Below, piece after piece: positions 34,791 through 44,521 of a DNA stretch of 64,000 nt. Under the pieces are notes generated by a model. It ran no database searches. It had not been told where the DNA came from and worked only from the letters and a program-made list of their open reading frames with translations. Source of the stretch: Desulfosudis oleivorans. Its GTDB lineage: Bacteria; Desulfobacterota; Desulfobacteria; Desulfobacterales; SURF-7. The number at the start of each line of letters is the position of its first letter. The stretch's first letter is position 1. The translations under genes and the position numbers were made by a program. The stretch is taken from contig DYJD01000015.1 of assembly GCA_020723325.1 (NCBI GenBank), positions 1 to 64,000 on the forward strand, read 5' to 3'.

Positions 34791-36245
34791 ATGAACGACA
34801 TCAGGATTTTTCTTTCCAGTTTGCGGTGGCAGGATGTGCTGGACATTGCCATCAACAGCTATATCCTTTTCCGATTATATGTCCTTTTTCGTGGAACCAA
34901 CACCTTTCGAGTCATGCTGGGAATCGCCGGGCTCTGGTTTTTTCAGCAGATTGCCATTTACCTGGGGTTGATCGTCACCAGTTGGCTGATTCAGGGCATC
35001 ACCGCCGCGGCCGCCATCATTATTATCGTTATTTTTCGCAATGAGATTCGCAGTGTTTTTCAGACCCAAAATCTGCGCAGTGTCTTGTGGGGTAATCCCC
35101 GGCAAACCAAAGAGACGCCGGTGGCTGTAATTGCAGAAGCTTTGTTTGAATTGTCGGCAGCAAGGACCGGCGCCTTGGTGGTTTTTCCAGGCCGGGAAAA
35201 TTTAACCGAAGTGATTCAGGGCGGGGTAGTATGGCATGGAAAAATTACCAAAGAAATGATCCGCACCATTTTTTTTCGTAACAACCCGGTGCATGACGGC
35301 GCTGTTGTCATCCACGGAAACCGGGTGGAGCTGGTGGGCTGCATCCTGCCCCTTTCCCATCGCAAGGATCTGCCATCGCACTACGGTACCCGTCACAGGG
35401 CCATGGCCGGCCTGGCCGAGGTCTCTGATGCGGTGGTGGTGGCTGTTTCCGAGGAATCCGGCTCTGTTACCGTGGCAAAGGGCAATGCAATATATCCCGT
35501 CAAACAGCGCCAGGACCTGGTGAGAATCCTGGAGGAGCGGGAAGGCATAAAATATAAGGCCGAGACATTTTTCCAACGGGAAAAGTATATGCGCAGGGCC
35601 GCCGCGGTTCTTTCTTTTTTATTCATCACCGGTGTTTGGGTCAGTTTCACCCGCAGCATGGATACCCTGATCACCCTTGATGTTCCCATTCGCTATTCCA
35701 ACCGCAGGCCGGGAGTGGAAATCGTCGAGACCACGGCCAATATCATCCAATTGCAATTAAGCGGTTCCGGCGCCCTGATCCGTTCCGTCAGTGCAGAGCA
35801 GGTGCAGGTCAATTTGGATTTGGGAAAGGCAGTGGTGGGCAAGAACACATTTTTGCTCACTTCCGACAACATCAGTTTACCCCCCGGCATCAAACTCAAC
35901 CGCATCGATCCGCCTAAGGTGGATGTGGTCGCAGATATCCCCATCATCAAGGAGGTGGCTGTTCAGGTGGATTGGGTGGGGCGTTTGCGGGAGGATCTGA
36001 TCCTTTCCCAGGTCAACCTCCTGCCTGCCGCCGTGCGCCTCAGCGGCTTGAGCATGTTGCTGAACGAATGCGAAACCGTTTATACGGAAAAAGTGCTGCT
36101 GGATAACATCAGTGAAAGCGGCGAGATCATCGCCAAACTTGCGCCGGAAAGCCCGTTGCAACTGGCGCCGGGACGTTCCGATTCCGTGCGTATCAGATTT
36201 ATCGTAAAACCACGTCCCCCCGAGGTCGACGACAGCAGCTCCTGA
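34791..36245 (+). CDS. cdaA: CdaA-type diadenylate cyclase fused to YbbR domains
   Basis: A 484-residue protein. Three membrane helices (to ~residue 82) precede a DAC domain with catalytic HDGA at 168-171 and GTRHRA at 199-204, both intact, so it should make c-di-AMP from two ATP. A further membrane helix near 260-278 leads to a periplasmic region with YbbR repeats (~285-475; DVPIRYSNRRPGVEI, IQLQLSGSGALIRSV). In Firmicutes CdaA and its regulator CdaR/YbbR are separate genes; here they are one polypeptide, so cyclase activity can be tied directly to an envelope sensor. No c-di-AMP phosphodiesterase is nearby. Confidence 0.9.
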   Translation: MNDIRIFLSSLRWQDVLDIAINSYILFRLYVLFRGTNTFRVMLGIAGLWFFQQIAIYLGLIVTSWLIQGITAAAAIIIIVIFRNEIRSVFQTQNLRSVLWGNPRQTKETPVAVIAEALFELSAARTGALVVFPGRENLTEVIQGGVVWHGKITKEMIRTIFFRNNPVHDGAVVIHGNRVELVGCILPLSHRKDLPSHYGTRHRAMAGLAEVSDAVVVAVSEESGSVTVAKGNAIYPVKQRQDLVRILEEREGIKYKAETFFQREKYMRRAAAVLSFLFITGVWVSFTRSMDTLITLDVPIRYSNRRPGVEIVETTANIIQLQLSGSGALIRSVSAEQVQVNLDLGKAVVGKNTFLLTSDNISLPPGIKLNRIDPPKVDVVADIPIIKEVAVQVDWVGRLREDLILSQVNLLPAAVRLSGLSMLLNECETVYTEKVLLDNISESGEIIAKLAPESPLQLAPGRSDSVRIRFIVKPRPPEVDDSSS

Positions 36246-36296
36246 TTCCATCTTTTCCCGCATCCCGTATCTCAAATTTCAAATTTCAAATCTTCT

Positions 36297-38687
36297 CTAA
36301 GGCGTAAGCAGCAGCGTGGTTTCCGTATGGGCCGCAATGGCTGCATCACTGAACCACCAATAGATTTTTTCTCCATTCATGAAAGATTCGATCTGGTCAA
36401 TGCTGTGTGGATGGAACAAGCGTCCGGCGACCCCGCCGGGCAGGACCGCCAGAACCTTGTCTGGATCACCCATATCCGCCACCATGCGCAGAGAGGCGGA
36501 CAGATTGACCTGATAGGGCTCATGAAAGCTGTAGCGGCTGCGTAACAAGGTTTCACCTGAACCGGAGATGGGATGGGAGCCGCCGCCCAGCCAGCCTTTG
36601 CCCAATCCCTCCCGCCGAAGCGGACTGACAAATTCCAGCCGGTGTAATTCGCCCCATTTCCAGCCGTGGGGGCCTAAGCCTGATATTTCGGCCAATCTTT
36701 TGCAGGCATCCAACCCTGCCATGCAAAACAAGTCATCGCGGGTTTCGCGGATATCCTGGGTCTTGATATCATCAAACCAGGGGCTGTTGTTGTCCACGAC
36801 CATCTTTTGAAGACGTTCCTGCCAGAAATACCAGTGGTCCAACATGGCCGAGGTCAGTTCCGGACCCAGCTCATCCTGAAATACCAGCCCGGCAAAATTT
36901 CGATAGACTTCCTGGAAAATAGTGGGAGCAACTGAGTCGGCAGAATCATGATGATCCCAGGTTTCTAAAAGACGTCCTATTTCGGCGGTCTCTGTCCGGG
37001 TGAGCAGGGCCCGGGCCATGATGGGGGCGATGATTTCCGCCATGAGGTTTTTCTCATCGCGCTGGAATTGCCAGTGCTCGCCCGCAGAGTGAACGCCGGG
37101 CGATTCCAGCAGTTGACGGATGCGGCGATAACGATAGGAAGAGGCAAAATAAGAGGAGTAGTAATACGGGAAGTCCTGTGAGATGTTGGCATTATTGCAG
37201 GTGGCAAGCCAGCCTTGTTCCGGATTGAGGGCGCCGGGCATTTGTTCAAAGGGGATCCAACCGCTCCAGTTGTCCGTGGTGCCGGTGACGGGATAGGGCA
37301 GGTTGCCATCCTGTTGGGCCCGGATGGGCAATTTTCCGGTGGTCTGCCAACCGAAATTGCCGGTATGGTCGGCAAAGACTACATTCAACATGATGATGTT
37401 TACGTCGGACAGGCAACTTCGGACCTCCCGGGCCGAACGGGAGAACAACAAACGTTCGAGGCCGATGATGGGGCCCATGGTTTCCAAAGGTGCCCAGCGT
37501 AGGGTGATGATTTTATCGGTCTTGAATTTTGGGAAACATCCGGAAATCACCGGGCCTCTATGGGTCCTGCGGATGATAATTTCCTTTTCCCGGAAACCGG
37601 GGGGCGCGTCCTTGTCCTTGATTTTGAAAACGGCCCTGGTTTCTTCAAAAGGGAAACTATTTTCGCCTTCCAGATAGCGGCCCGGGTCACTGGGGTCAGG
37701 GGTTTCCACATACAAATCCTGGCAGTCGCCATAGGCATTGGTAATCCCCAAGGCCACATATTCAGTCCTGAAAATAGTCATACCGGGGATGCCGGGAATA
37801 CCGACCCCCACGGCCCGCCTTCCGGGGGTGATGATTCCGCAAGGATACCATGGCCCCGGCAGAATCCTTGCATCTAGATGGGGATCATTGGCCAGGATCG
37901 GCTTGCCGCTTGCCGAGCGTTTGGATTCGACCACCCAGTTGTTGCTGCCGAGATTCAAAGGTTCCACAGGAAAGCCATCCTTAGGCCCGTGACCGCCGGG
38001 CTGGATCTGGAGGACCTCCGTGGAAAAGTAAAGAGACTTTTGAAAATCCAGGGCTTCATCCTGGGTATTGATATTGAGGGGGAAAATTTCCCGGGCTTTT
38101 TCAAGACCGATTTTTTCCAGCAGCATTTGGGTGATGAACTCGGTCGGTAGATTCCCGGCGGTCTGCCAGCTCATGAAATAAAGGATGGAGAGGGCATCGG
38201 CTATGGTCCACAGGGAGGGCTGAATTCCGGCCAGTTTAAATTCCAAGTGGTGGGTAGCCTGGTGGGAGGAGATGTAGGCATTGACACCCTCAATATATTT
38301 TTCAAATAAGAAGCGTGTTTCCGGGGCCAGAATTTCAGCATGAACAGCCGCATAGCGGATGAAATCAATGGTGCGCATCTGAATATCCACAACTAAGGCT
38401 TTTTCCCCGGCCACTTCGGCAATGCGGCCGGCGGCCAGCAAACGCATCAATTCCATCTGAAACAGACGGTCCTGGGCTGTGACAAATCCTTGGGCCATCA
38501 AGGCATCGCCTACAGTTTGGGCATGAATATAGGCCATACCTTTTTCATCCCGCACCACGGTAACCGGCGCACCCAATCCCGGCAGACTTATTTCCCCGCT
38601 GGTTTGATAGCGGTTGAGCAAGGCACAGCCGGTTAAGGCCAAGAGACACAACACACCGGAACAAATGATTAAAAGGAAATGCTTCAT
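36297..38687 (-). CDS. Penicillin acylase family (peptidase S45) lipoprotein
   Basis: A 796-residue Ntn hydrolase precursor. The signal is of lipoprotein type (LCLLALTGC, Cys21). The alpha chain covers ~30-230, a linker is then cut out, and the beta chain should begin at Ser248 in LGSNNWVV, the new N-terminal nucleophile after autocleavage. NDPHLD (about 269) and the later KLPIRAQQDG are also family-like. Substrates may include N-acyl-homoserine lactones, beta-lactam side chains or acylated peptides, which sequence cannot tell. It is convergent with the cyclase gene. The 36,246-36,296 gap has short CAAATTT repeats. Confidence 0.9.
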   Translation of the reverse strand: MKHFLLIICSGVLCLLALTGCALLNRYQTSGEISLPGLGAPVTVVRDEKGMAYIHAQTVGDALMAQGFVTAQDRLFQMELMRLLAAGRIAEVAGEKALVVDIQMRTIDFIRYAAVHAEILAPETRFLFEKYIEGVNAYISSHQATHHLEFKLAGIQPSLWTIADALSILYFMSWQTAGNLPTEFITQMLLEKIGLEKAREIFPLNINTQDEALDFQKSLYFSTEVLQIQPGGHGPKDGFPVEPLNLGSNNWVVESKRSASGKPILANDPHLDARILPGPWYPCGIITPGRRAVGVGIPGIPGMTIFRTEYVALGITNAYGDCQDLYVETPDPSDPGRYLEGENSFPFEETRAVFKIKDKDAPPGFREKEIIIRRTHRGPVISGCFPKFKTDKIITLRWAPLETMGPIIGLERLLFSRSAREVRSCLSDVNIIMLNVVFADHTGNFGWQTTGKLPIRAQQDGNLPYPVTGTTDNWSGWIPFEQMPGALNPEQGWLATCNNANISQDFPYYYSSYFASSYRYRRIRQLLESPGVHSAGEHWQFQRDEKNLMAEIIAPIMARALLTRTETAEIGRLLETWDHHDSADSVAPTIFQEVYRNFAGLVFQDELGPELTSAMLDHWYFWQERLQKMVVDNNSPWFDDIKTQDIRETRDDLFCMAGLDACKRLAEISGLGPHGWKWGELHRLEFVSPLRREGLGKGWLGGGSHPISGSGETLLRSRYSFHEPYQVNLSASLRMVADMGDPDKVLAVLPGGVAGRLFHPHSIDQIESFMNGEKIYWWFSDAAIAAHTETTLLLTP

Positions 38688-38887
38688 GACTTACCTCGCC
38701 GCATGGAGTCAACGCAAAAGCACAATCAAATTTCAAGGTAGACCAGATACACCTGAATTGCAAGAAACCCTTCTTTTGCAGGGATTCTCGTATATCCAAT
38801 GAATTTCCGTTTCCGCTTTTGGTCTTTTTCTTGTATCATGGCCTGGAAAATTTGACTTATAAGACTTATAAGACCTATAAAAACATA

Positions 38888-40225
38888 ATGGACCCAGTAC
38901 AATCCGATCAGGCTGCCGGCCGCAGCTTTACCTCGTTTTTTGCTCCACTGGCCCTCCAGGCCGCATCCCAGGGGCTGACCTATCCGTTGGTGGCCATGGT
39001 GGCATCCCAGGGAACAGGGGGGGCTTTGAATCTGGCCGGATTGGCCCAGTCCAACACCGTGATGTTCATCCTCGGAACCATGGGATTCGGTTTGATTACC
39101 ACCGGTATGGTTTATGGCCAAAACCGGGAAGGATTCAGCCGCTTTCAAACAGTAACCCTGCGCATCGGCCTTGCGGTCATTGCCCTGCAGGTCTTTTTAA
39201 GTTTGCCCGATCCTGCATATTGGTTGTTTGAGCGGTTCATCGGACTGCCGGTTTCCATTGCAAAACCAGCCCAAATTACGCTCATGGCCAGTGTGCCGGT
39301 GCAATTTTTATTTTTTTTGCGCATTCCCTTTCAGGTGGCCATGTATAATGAGCGCCGTACTGCCCGGGCCAGTACCGCCACCATTATGCGCATCTTATTA
39401 ACGGCCTTGCTTTCACCTGCATTTTGCCGTACCGGCCTGGTAGGACCCCTTTGGGCGATTGTTTGCCTTAGTGTGCCGGTGGGGCTGGAGGTGGCTGTCT
39501 CCGGATGGCTGGCGCGGCCATATATCAAAAAGCTGAAACCAGGTAATGGCCCGCTCCCAGGCAAACGCGAGTTGTTTTTTTTCAACCTGCCGCTCTCCAT
39601 CGGCGGTTATCTGCTGGCCATGTCCGCCATCGTTCTTGCGGCTTTCATTGCCCGGGCCGGGCAACCTGAACAAATGCTGCCGGTATATTATCTGGCCCTG
39701 GGGCTGGCCACGCCGGTGGCCTACGGCGCCACGCGGGTTCAGGAGGTGGTCCTGGCCTTCGGCGCTTCGGCCGGGAACCGGCGGAGAACCATGCGATTTG
39801 CCCTTTCGGCCGGGTTATGCCTGGGAATTTTGCCCCTGGTTTTCATCTTGCCGGGGCTCAGCGAGCTGTATTATGTCCGGCTCCAAAATCTGCCGCCGGG
39901 CGATTTGCCATTGGTTCGTCTCACAGCCCTGGCTTTGCTTGTCTACCCGGTCTGCGTGGCCATCCGGGCCCAAGGTGAGGGCTTGGCCGGTCTGGCCCGC
40001 AAACCCTTGACGGTAATCATGGGGCAGGGGGTTTTCATGGGTGCAGTGGCTCTGGCCGGTGCTGTTTCTCTGAAATTGGGTATCCGGGGTTGCCTGATCG
40101 GTCCACTAGGGCTGGCCTTGGGAAATCTGGCATCCACGATTTGTCTGCGGTTGCTGCTGCGAAGGGTTCGGGGCACTGAATTGCCTGTGGCCGCCACCAC
40201 ATTATCCGGCGGACAGATCCGCTGA
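38888..40225 (+). CDS. Polytopic MATE/MOP-flippase-like membrane protein
   Basis: About 445 residues with roughly 12 hydrophobic helices, for example LGTMGFGLITTGMV, LAVIALQVFLSL and YLLAMSAIVLAAFIA. The start FAPLALQAASQGLTYPLVAMVA and the PVCVAIRAQGEG region resemble MATE/Wzx-type exporters. An earlier frame start at 38,819 would add a YKTYKTYKN stretch from a short TATAAGAC repeat and is less likely. Substrate unknown; not placed in a polysaccharide cluster. Confidence 0.65.
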   Translation: MDPVQSDQAAGRSFTSFFAPLALQAASQGLTYPLVAMVASQGTGGALNLAGLAQSNTVMFILGTMGFGLITTGMVYGQNREGFSRFQTVTLRIGLAVIALQVFLSLPDPAYWLFERFIGLPVSIAKPAQITLMASVPVQFLFFLRIPFQVAMYNERRTARASTATIMRILLTALLSPAFCRTGLVGPLWAIVCLSVPVGLEVAVSGWLARPYIKKLKPGNGPLPGKRELFFFNLPLSIGGYLLAMSAIVLAAFIARAGQPEQMLPVYYLALGLATPVAYGATRVQEVVLAFGASAGNRRRTMRFALSAGLCLGILPLVFILPGLSELYYVRLQNLPPGDLPLVRLTALALLVYPVCVAIRAQGEGLAGLARKPLTVIMGQGVFMGAVALAGAVSLKLGIRGCLIGPLGLALGNLASTICLRLLLRRVRGTELPVAATTLSGGQIR

Positions 40226-40247
40226 TCAGCTCAAGAAAGGTCAGGCT

Positions 40248-41492
40248 ATGATTTTTAACCAACTGGATATTCATTCTGAGGATAACCATTCTGTAAGCAG
40301 GAAAAAATTGTTTTACCAGATTGAGGAAAAATTGCGGGAATTCAAGCTGGATGTGGCCGCCTTTCAAAATCCGGCCGGCCGGCTGGATGTTAAAAAATTG
40401 GGAGAATACTTGCAGCAGTATGACTTTTTCAAAGTCGCTTTTCAAAAGGATTTGGGGATTGAGCTTGCTGTTCAAAAGGAAGTTCAAGTGATCATCGCAC
40501 CGCAGGTGAATTCTGTTTGGGAGGCTGAATCCAGACGGATTTGGCTAAACAGATCCGACCTGGAGGAAATGGTTCTGGAAATCCGTAACACAAGTCCTGA
40601 AATGGATGGAGCTGCCGCAGAGGCCCTGGTGCTCGCGACTCTGATAAATCATATGCAAAGGCCGAAAACAACCGCCGCGACCCCCAAGGAAATTTTGGAG
40701 CCGCGACGCGATTACAGTGAAACAGACGTGGTCATGGTAGCAAAACGGGCCAAACAATTTGCACTTTTCGCAGAGACATATGCCAAACATGCATTACTGA
40801 AGGCCAAAGCCTTGGGGACAAAGGCAGCGGATGGATATGCAACCGAAGCACAAACCGCCTGGTGCCATGCCAAGAACGCCTCTGAAAAAGCAGCTTTGGC
40901 AGCGGTGGCGGCAGTTAAATCCGGGGATGTGGCTGAGGCGGTTCAGGTGGCGGCAATGCAGGCTGAGGAAGCTTTGCGGAGCACGGTGGAATCCGCACAA
41001 GCGGCCCTGGATGCGGCCAATCTGATTTTTCAGGACTCGGATCAGGAGCCGGCAAAGGCTCCCACAGACACGAATATAGAGCGGTTGATTCAAAAAATAC
41101 AGGACTGCCTTGCGCTTACCCGCAAATCCGCCGAGCGGGCCGAACTTTTTGCCGGTTATACCAGAACCTATATTGAGATGGCGGCCTTTAAATCCATCAT
41201 TCCGACCGGAACGGATGTGGGGCGGCAGGGCCTTCATTTTGCCGAAATCGCGGCCACTGCCGCTGCCCAAGCCATGATGACCGCCCAGGAAGCCCGGGCC
41301 TGCGCACAACAGGCCGGTTTTCCCAAATTTTTGACAATGGCTGAACAACAAAAAATCGAGAAGAGCTTGAATGAAGCTGATCAAAAAGCCGGGGCGGCTC
41401 TAGCCACAGCCGTGGAAGCGGCTGCAAATACCGAAGGGTGTCGACCTCCTGGCCCTACCCAGGCCGCATCCCAAAACGTTCCGCCGGGGTGA
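40248..41492 (+). CDS. Alanine-rich helical protein of unknown function
   Basis: A 414-residue cytoplasmic protein. Residues 1-130 are mixed and include a basic/hydrophobic core (FAEQ-free, with VIIAPQVNSVWEAE). From ~150 the sequence is strongly helical and Ala/Lys/Glu-rich (AKQFALFAETYAKHALLKAKALG; AAATAAAQAMMTAQEARACAQQAG), likely long coiled-coil or bundle. No signal peptide. An AAAGGTC precedes the ATG by eight bases. It follows the membrane gene by 22 bases. No family recognised. Confidence 0.65.
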   Translation: MIFNQLDIHSEDNHSVSRKKLFYQIEEKLREFKLDVAAFQNPAGRLDVKKLGEYLQQYDFFKVAFQKDLGIELAVQKEVQVIIAPQVNSVWEAESRRIWLNRSDLEEMVLEIRNTSPEMDGAAAEALVLATLINHMQRPKTTAATPKEILEPRRDYSETDVVMVAKRAKQFALFAETYAKHALLKAKALGTKAADGYATEAQTAWCHAKNASEKAALAAVAAVKSGDVAEAVQVAAMQAEEALRSTVESAQAALDAANLIFQDSDQEPAKAPTDTNIERLIQKIQDCLALTRKSAERAELFAGYTRTYIEMAAFKSIIPTGTDVGRQGLHFAEIAATAAAQAMMTAQEARACAQQAGFPKFLTMAEQQKIEKSLNEADQKAGAALATAVEAAANTEGCRPPGPTQAASQNVPPG

Positions 41493-41625
41493 GGACTTTC
41501 ATAATTCGGTTGTGATCTATTTCATTTCTTTTGGAAGATGATTGGGCTATTCTGCGCTCATGCTTGTGAGGGGAAGTGGTAATATTCGTTTTAATCAATA
41601 ACAAAAAATGAGGAGGAAAAAAGCG

Positions 41626-42555
41626 ATGAAAAAGATTATTGCTGTAGCAACCGGAATTTTGGTTTTGGGAGCAACCATGGCATTTGCCGAGACGGAAGTC
41701 TCTGGAAAGGTAGTTAACAAGGCCAAGATCGACAAGTCCGCCAACATTGCCCTGGGCAAGGATTCCACCGCCCGTATGGGCAGCGTGGGCATGAAGGATT
41801 CCAAGGTGTCCGGCACGGTGGTGAACGATGCCAAAGTTGACAAGTCCGCCAACATCGCCCTGGGCAAAGGCAGTGAAGCCAATATGGGTTCCGTGGCCAT
41901 GAAAGATTCCGAAGTTTCCGGCAAGGTGGTGAACAAGGCCAAGATCGACAAGTCCGCCAACATTGCCCTGGGCAAAGGCTCCAAAGCCAATATGGGTTCT
42001 GTCACCATGCAGGATTCCAAGGTGTCCGGCACGGTGGTGAACGATGCCAAAGTTGACAAGTCCGCCAACATCGCCCTGGGCAAAGACTCCACCGCCAACA
42101 TGGGCTCTGTGACCATGAAAGAGTCGGAAGTGTCCGGCAAAGTAGTGAACAAGGCCAAGGTTGACAAGTCTGCCAACATTGCCCTGGGCAAAGGCTCCAA
42201 GGCCAATATGGCTTCGGTGACCATGGATGATTCCAAGGTGTCCGGCACGGTGGTGAACGATGCCAAGATCGACAAATCCGCCAACATCGCCCTGGGCAAA
42301 GGCTCAACTGCCAACATGGGCTCCGTGACCATGAAAGGCTCGGATGTTTCCGGCAAAGTCGTCAACAAGGCCAAAGTTGACAAGTCGGCCAACATCGCCC
42401 TGGGTAAAGGCTCAACTGCCAACATGGGCTCCGTGACCTTGAAAGATTCCAAGGTGTCCGGCACCATCGTGAACGACGCCAAGGTGGACAAATCCGCCAA
42501 CATCGCCCTGGGCAAAGGCAGCGAAGCCAGCATGGGCTCCGTCACTGCGGAATAA
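41626..42555 (+). CDS. Exported protein of eight 36-residue repeats
   Basis: A 309-residue protein. The signal peptide (IIAVATGILVLGATMAFA) leads to eight contiguous 36-residue repeats and no other domain. The repeats alternate between VSGKVVNKAK and VSGTVVNDAK types, so the true period is 72 residues. Each has DKSANIALGKGS..NMGSV. The short hydrophobic strands, regularly spaced Asn and Gly, and polar turns suggest a beta-solenoid or adhesin-like fibre at the cell surface. GAGGAGG upstream supports the start at 41,626. The opposite strand is also open over nearly the entire length, a by-product of the repeat. A strong hairpin terminator follows. Confidence 0.75.
   Translation: MKKIIAVATGILVLGATMAFAETEVSGKVVNKAKIDKSANIALGKDSTARMGSVGMKDSKVSGTVVNDAKVDKSANIALGKGSEANMGSVAMKDSEVSGKVVNKAKIDKSANIALGKGSKANMGSVTMQDSKVSGTVVNDAKVDKSANIALGKDSTANMGSVTMKESEVSGKVVNKAKVDKSANIALGKGSKANMASVTMDDSKVSGTVVNDAKIDKSANIALGKGSTANMGSVTMKGSDVSGKVVNKAKVDKSANIALGKGSTANMGSVTLKDSKVSGTIVNDAKVDKSANIALGKGSEASMGSVTAE
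41698..42555 (+). repeat. Eight 108-bp tandem coding repeats
   Basis: Units start at 41,698, 41,806, 41,914, 42,022, 42,130, 42,238, 42,346 and 42,454, exactly 108 bp apart. Odd and even units differ consistently (GGCAAGGTGGTG against GGCACGGTGGTG), which shows a 216-bp higher-order unit. The last unit is slightly short. Confidence 0.9.
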
Positions 42556-42596
42556 GGAATAGCAAGGCTATTCAGAAAGTCAGAAAGTCTAAAGTG

Positions 42597-42637
42597 GAAA
42601 CCGGGAAAGGATAAAATCCTTCCCGGTTTCGCATTTT
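42597..42637 (+). terminator. Strong rho-independent terminator
   Basis: GAAACCGGGAAAGGAT pairs with ATCCTTCCCGGTTTC around a three-base loop (one bulge), followed by GCATTTTT. It ends the repeat-protein transcript and may also serve the convergent YggT gene. Confidence 0.75.
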
Positions 42638-42670
42638 TGCCAGAGGGTTTGGTTGGGAAAAACCTATGAG

Positions 42671-42997
42671 TTATGGGCGCATCATCAGATTGGATGACAT
42701 GCGCATGGAATTGGCCAAATCCACCAGGTTGCCCACCAGAGCGATTTGTAAAAACTGGATGATGACGATCACCACCAAGGGTGTGAGATCAATGCCGCCC
42801 ACGATCAGAAACGGCATGTAGCGTCGGATGTGTTGATAAACCGGTTCAGTGACATTCCGCAAAAAGCGTACGATGGGATTGTAGGGGTCTGGGTTGACCC
42901 AGGAAAGGATGGCACTTACGATGATAATGTATAAATAGATCGTCAGGGCTTTTTCCACAAGAAAGGCTATTGCAAATATCAGATTTCCCACAATCAT
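42671..42997 (-). CDS. YggT family membrane protein
   Basis: A 108-residue inner-membrane protein with two hydrophobic helices at each end (IFAIAFLVEKALTIYLYIIIVSAIL; LTPLVVIVIIQFLQIALVG). Between them is the YggT signature SWVNPDPYNPIVRFLRNVTEP. YggT proteins are linked to osmotic or cell-envelope functions, often near proC or division genes, neither of which is here. Confidence 0.85.
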   Translation of the reverse strand: MIVGNLIFAIAFLVEKALTIYLYIIIVSAILSWVNPDPYNPIVRFLRNVTEPVYQHIRRYMPFLIVGGIDLTPLVVIVIIQFLQIALVGNLVDLANSMRMSSNLMMRP

Positions 42998-43108
42998 CTC
43001 CTTTGTGAATAATTACATTGCCCCATACTCTAACTCATAAATTACATTTGTAAAGAGGCTATTTCCCTTTGTTTCGGCTATTTTGAAATTCAAATCTCGT
43101 ACTTCTTT

Positions 43109-44521
43109 TTAAAGGGCGTCCTTTGCCAATGCCCCCAAATGGGCAATGGCTTTTTCCACGCGTTGATTCCAGATCCCGCCATTCAGTCGCATGCAGTTGG
43201 CGTATTTATCCTTCATGGAAAAAAGCCTTCCCGGCGCAAACAGGATGTTTTGTTTCAATGCGTTGCGGTAGATGATATCCGTATCCACACCGGCCGGCAG
43301 TTCAATCCAAAGCAGGAAGCCGCCTCTGGGATTGGTAACCTGTGTGCCCCTGGGAAAATGGGTTAGAATACAGGCGCGCAGAGCGGCAATTTGGGTTTTC
43401 AGGATTTTGCTCAGATTGCGCAAATGCCGGCCGTATCCGCCCGCTTTCAGGAATTTGGCCACGGCAATCTGATTGACGGAGGCAGTGGAAATGTTGAGGA
43501 GGGTTTTCAATTTAATGACCGCATCATAATGTCTGCCCGGAGCGATCCAGCCCACCCGCAGGCCAGGGGCAATGGTTTTGGAAAAGGAGGAGCAGAGCAG
43601 CACATCCCCGGAAAGGTCATAGGCCTTGCACACATCCGGTCTTTCCTGAAAAGCAATGTCACCGTAAATATCGTCCTCCACCAGGGGGACATTGAATTCC
43701 GCCAGCAATTGCACCAGTTTCTTTTTTTGCATGGAGGACAGGACAAAGCCCATGGGATTGTTGAAATTGGAAATGCTGAACATGGCCTTGACCGGCTGGT
43801 TTTCCAACACGAACCTTAGGGTGTCCAGATTGATTCCATTTTCCCGGTCACTGGGGAGTTCAATGATATTCAGGTTCAACTGCTCCAAAAGATGCAGCAG
43901 GTTGAAATAAATAGGACTTTCCAACACCACCGTATCGCCGGGTTTGCACAGCACCATCAAGGCCAGGAAAACCGCCTCGTGGCAGCCGTTGGTGATGATG
44001 AGCTCGTCCGGCGACAGGTTCAGGCCGCAGGCAAGGCTAAAACGGGCAATTTGCTCCCGTAGATTGCCATATCCCGGAGACATGATGTAGTTATAGGCTT
44101 CAAATTCCTGATTGCGCATGGCTTCCTGGAAAAAACGTCCCATTTTTTCAGTGGGCCATAATTCGGGATTGAGGGTGGCTATACTCAGGCTGATTTCAGG
44201 TGAGCATTGACCATTGTTCTGAAAACTGCCGTAAATACGGCACAGACTCACTTTTTGGGGGTCTAAAAGCGTGGGGTCCGGTTCTGCTCGGGAACCGGCT
44301 GAGGTCGTGGGCGGATTTACGTAAAAACCGGACTGGGGCACGGCTGTCAGAAAATTGAGATTTTCCAATTTCCAATAGGCTTCCTTTACCGTATTGACGC
44401 TGACACGCAACTCCCGGCTCAGTTGGCGGATGGATGGGACTTTGTCACCATCTTTGAGAATCCCATTTTGAATCAGATGAATTATCCGTTCCGCCACCTG
44501 TTCGTACCGAGTTGCTTTCAT
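43109..44521 (-). CDS. MocR-type GntR regulator with aminotransferase domain
   Basis: A 470-residue regulator. Residues 1-75 are a GntR winged helix (YEQVAERIIHLIQNGILKDGDKVPSIRQLSRELRVSVNTVKEAYWKLE). Residues ~110-465 form a fold-type I aminotransferase domain that binds PLP; the lysine is in LCSSFSKTIAPGLRVGWI, about residue 320. Such MocR proteins sense PLP-linked or amino-acid ligands and control nearby genes. The start at 44,521 (MKATRYEQV) has AAGGAG upstream; the frame extended to 44,626 adds non-family sequence. It is divergent from a DUF2917 gene, a plausible target. Confidence 0.9.
   Translation of the reverse strand: MKATRYEQVAERIIHLIQNGILKDGDKVPSIRQLSRELRVSVNTVKEAYWKLENLNFLTAVPQSGFYVNPPTTSAGSRAEPDPTLLDPQKVSLCRIYGSFQNNGQCSPEISLSIATLNPELWPTEKMGRFFQEAMRNQEFEAYNYIMSPGYGNLREQIARFSLACGLNLSPDELIITNGCHEAVFLALMVLCKPGDTVVLESPIYFNLLHLLEQLNLNIIELPSDRENGINLDTLRFVLENQPVKAMFSISNFNNPMGFVLSSMQKKKLVQLLAEFNVPLVEDDIYGDIAFQERPDVCKAYDLSGDVLLCSSFSKTIAPGLRVGWIAPGRHYDAVIKLKTLLNISTASVNQIAVAKFLKAGGYGRHLRNLSKILKTQIAALRACILTHFPRGTQVTNPRGGFLLWIELPAGVDTDIIYRNALKQNILFAPGRLFSMKDKYANCMRLNGGIWNQRVEKAIAHLGALAKDAL

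Noticed and set aside
41549-41570. Sigma54-like TGGGCTATTCTGCGCT before the repeat-protein gene
   Set aside because: GG and GC spacing fits but the -12 element lacks TT and the -24 element lacks CA, so the match is poor.
41595-42545. 316-codon minus-strand ORF opposite the repeat protein
   Set aside because: It mirrors the 108-bp repeat, lacks a start signal, and the plus-strand protein has a signal peptide and a Shine-Dalgarno sequence.
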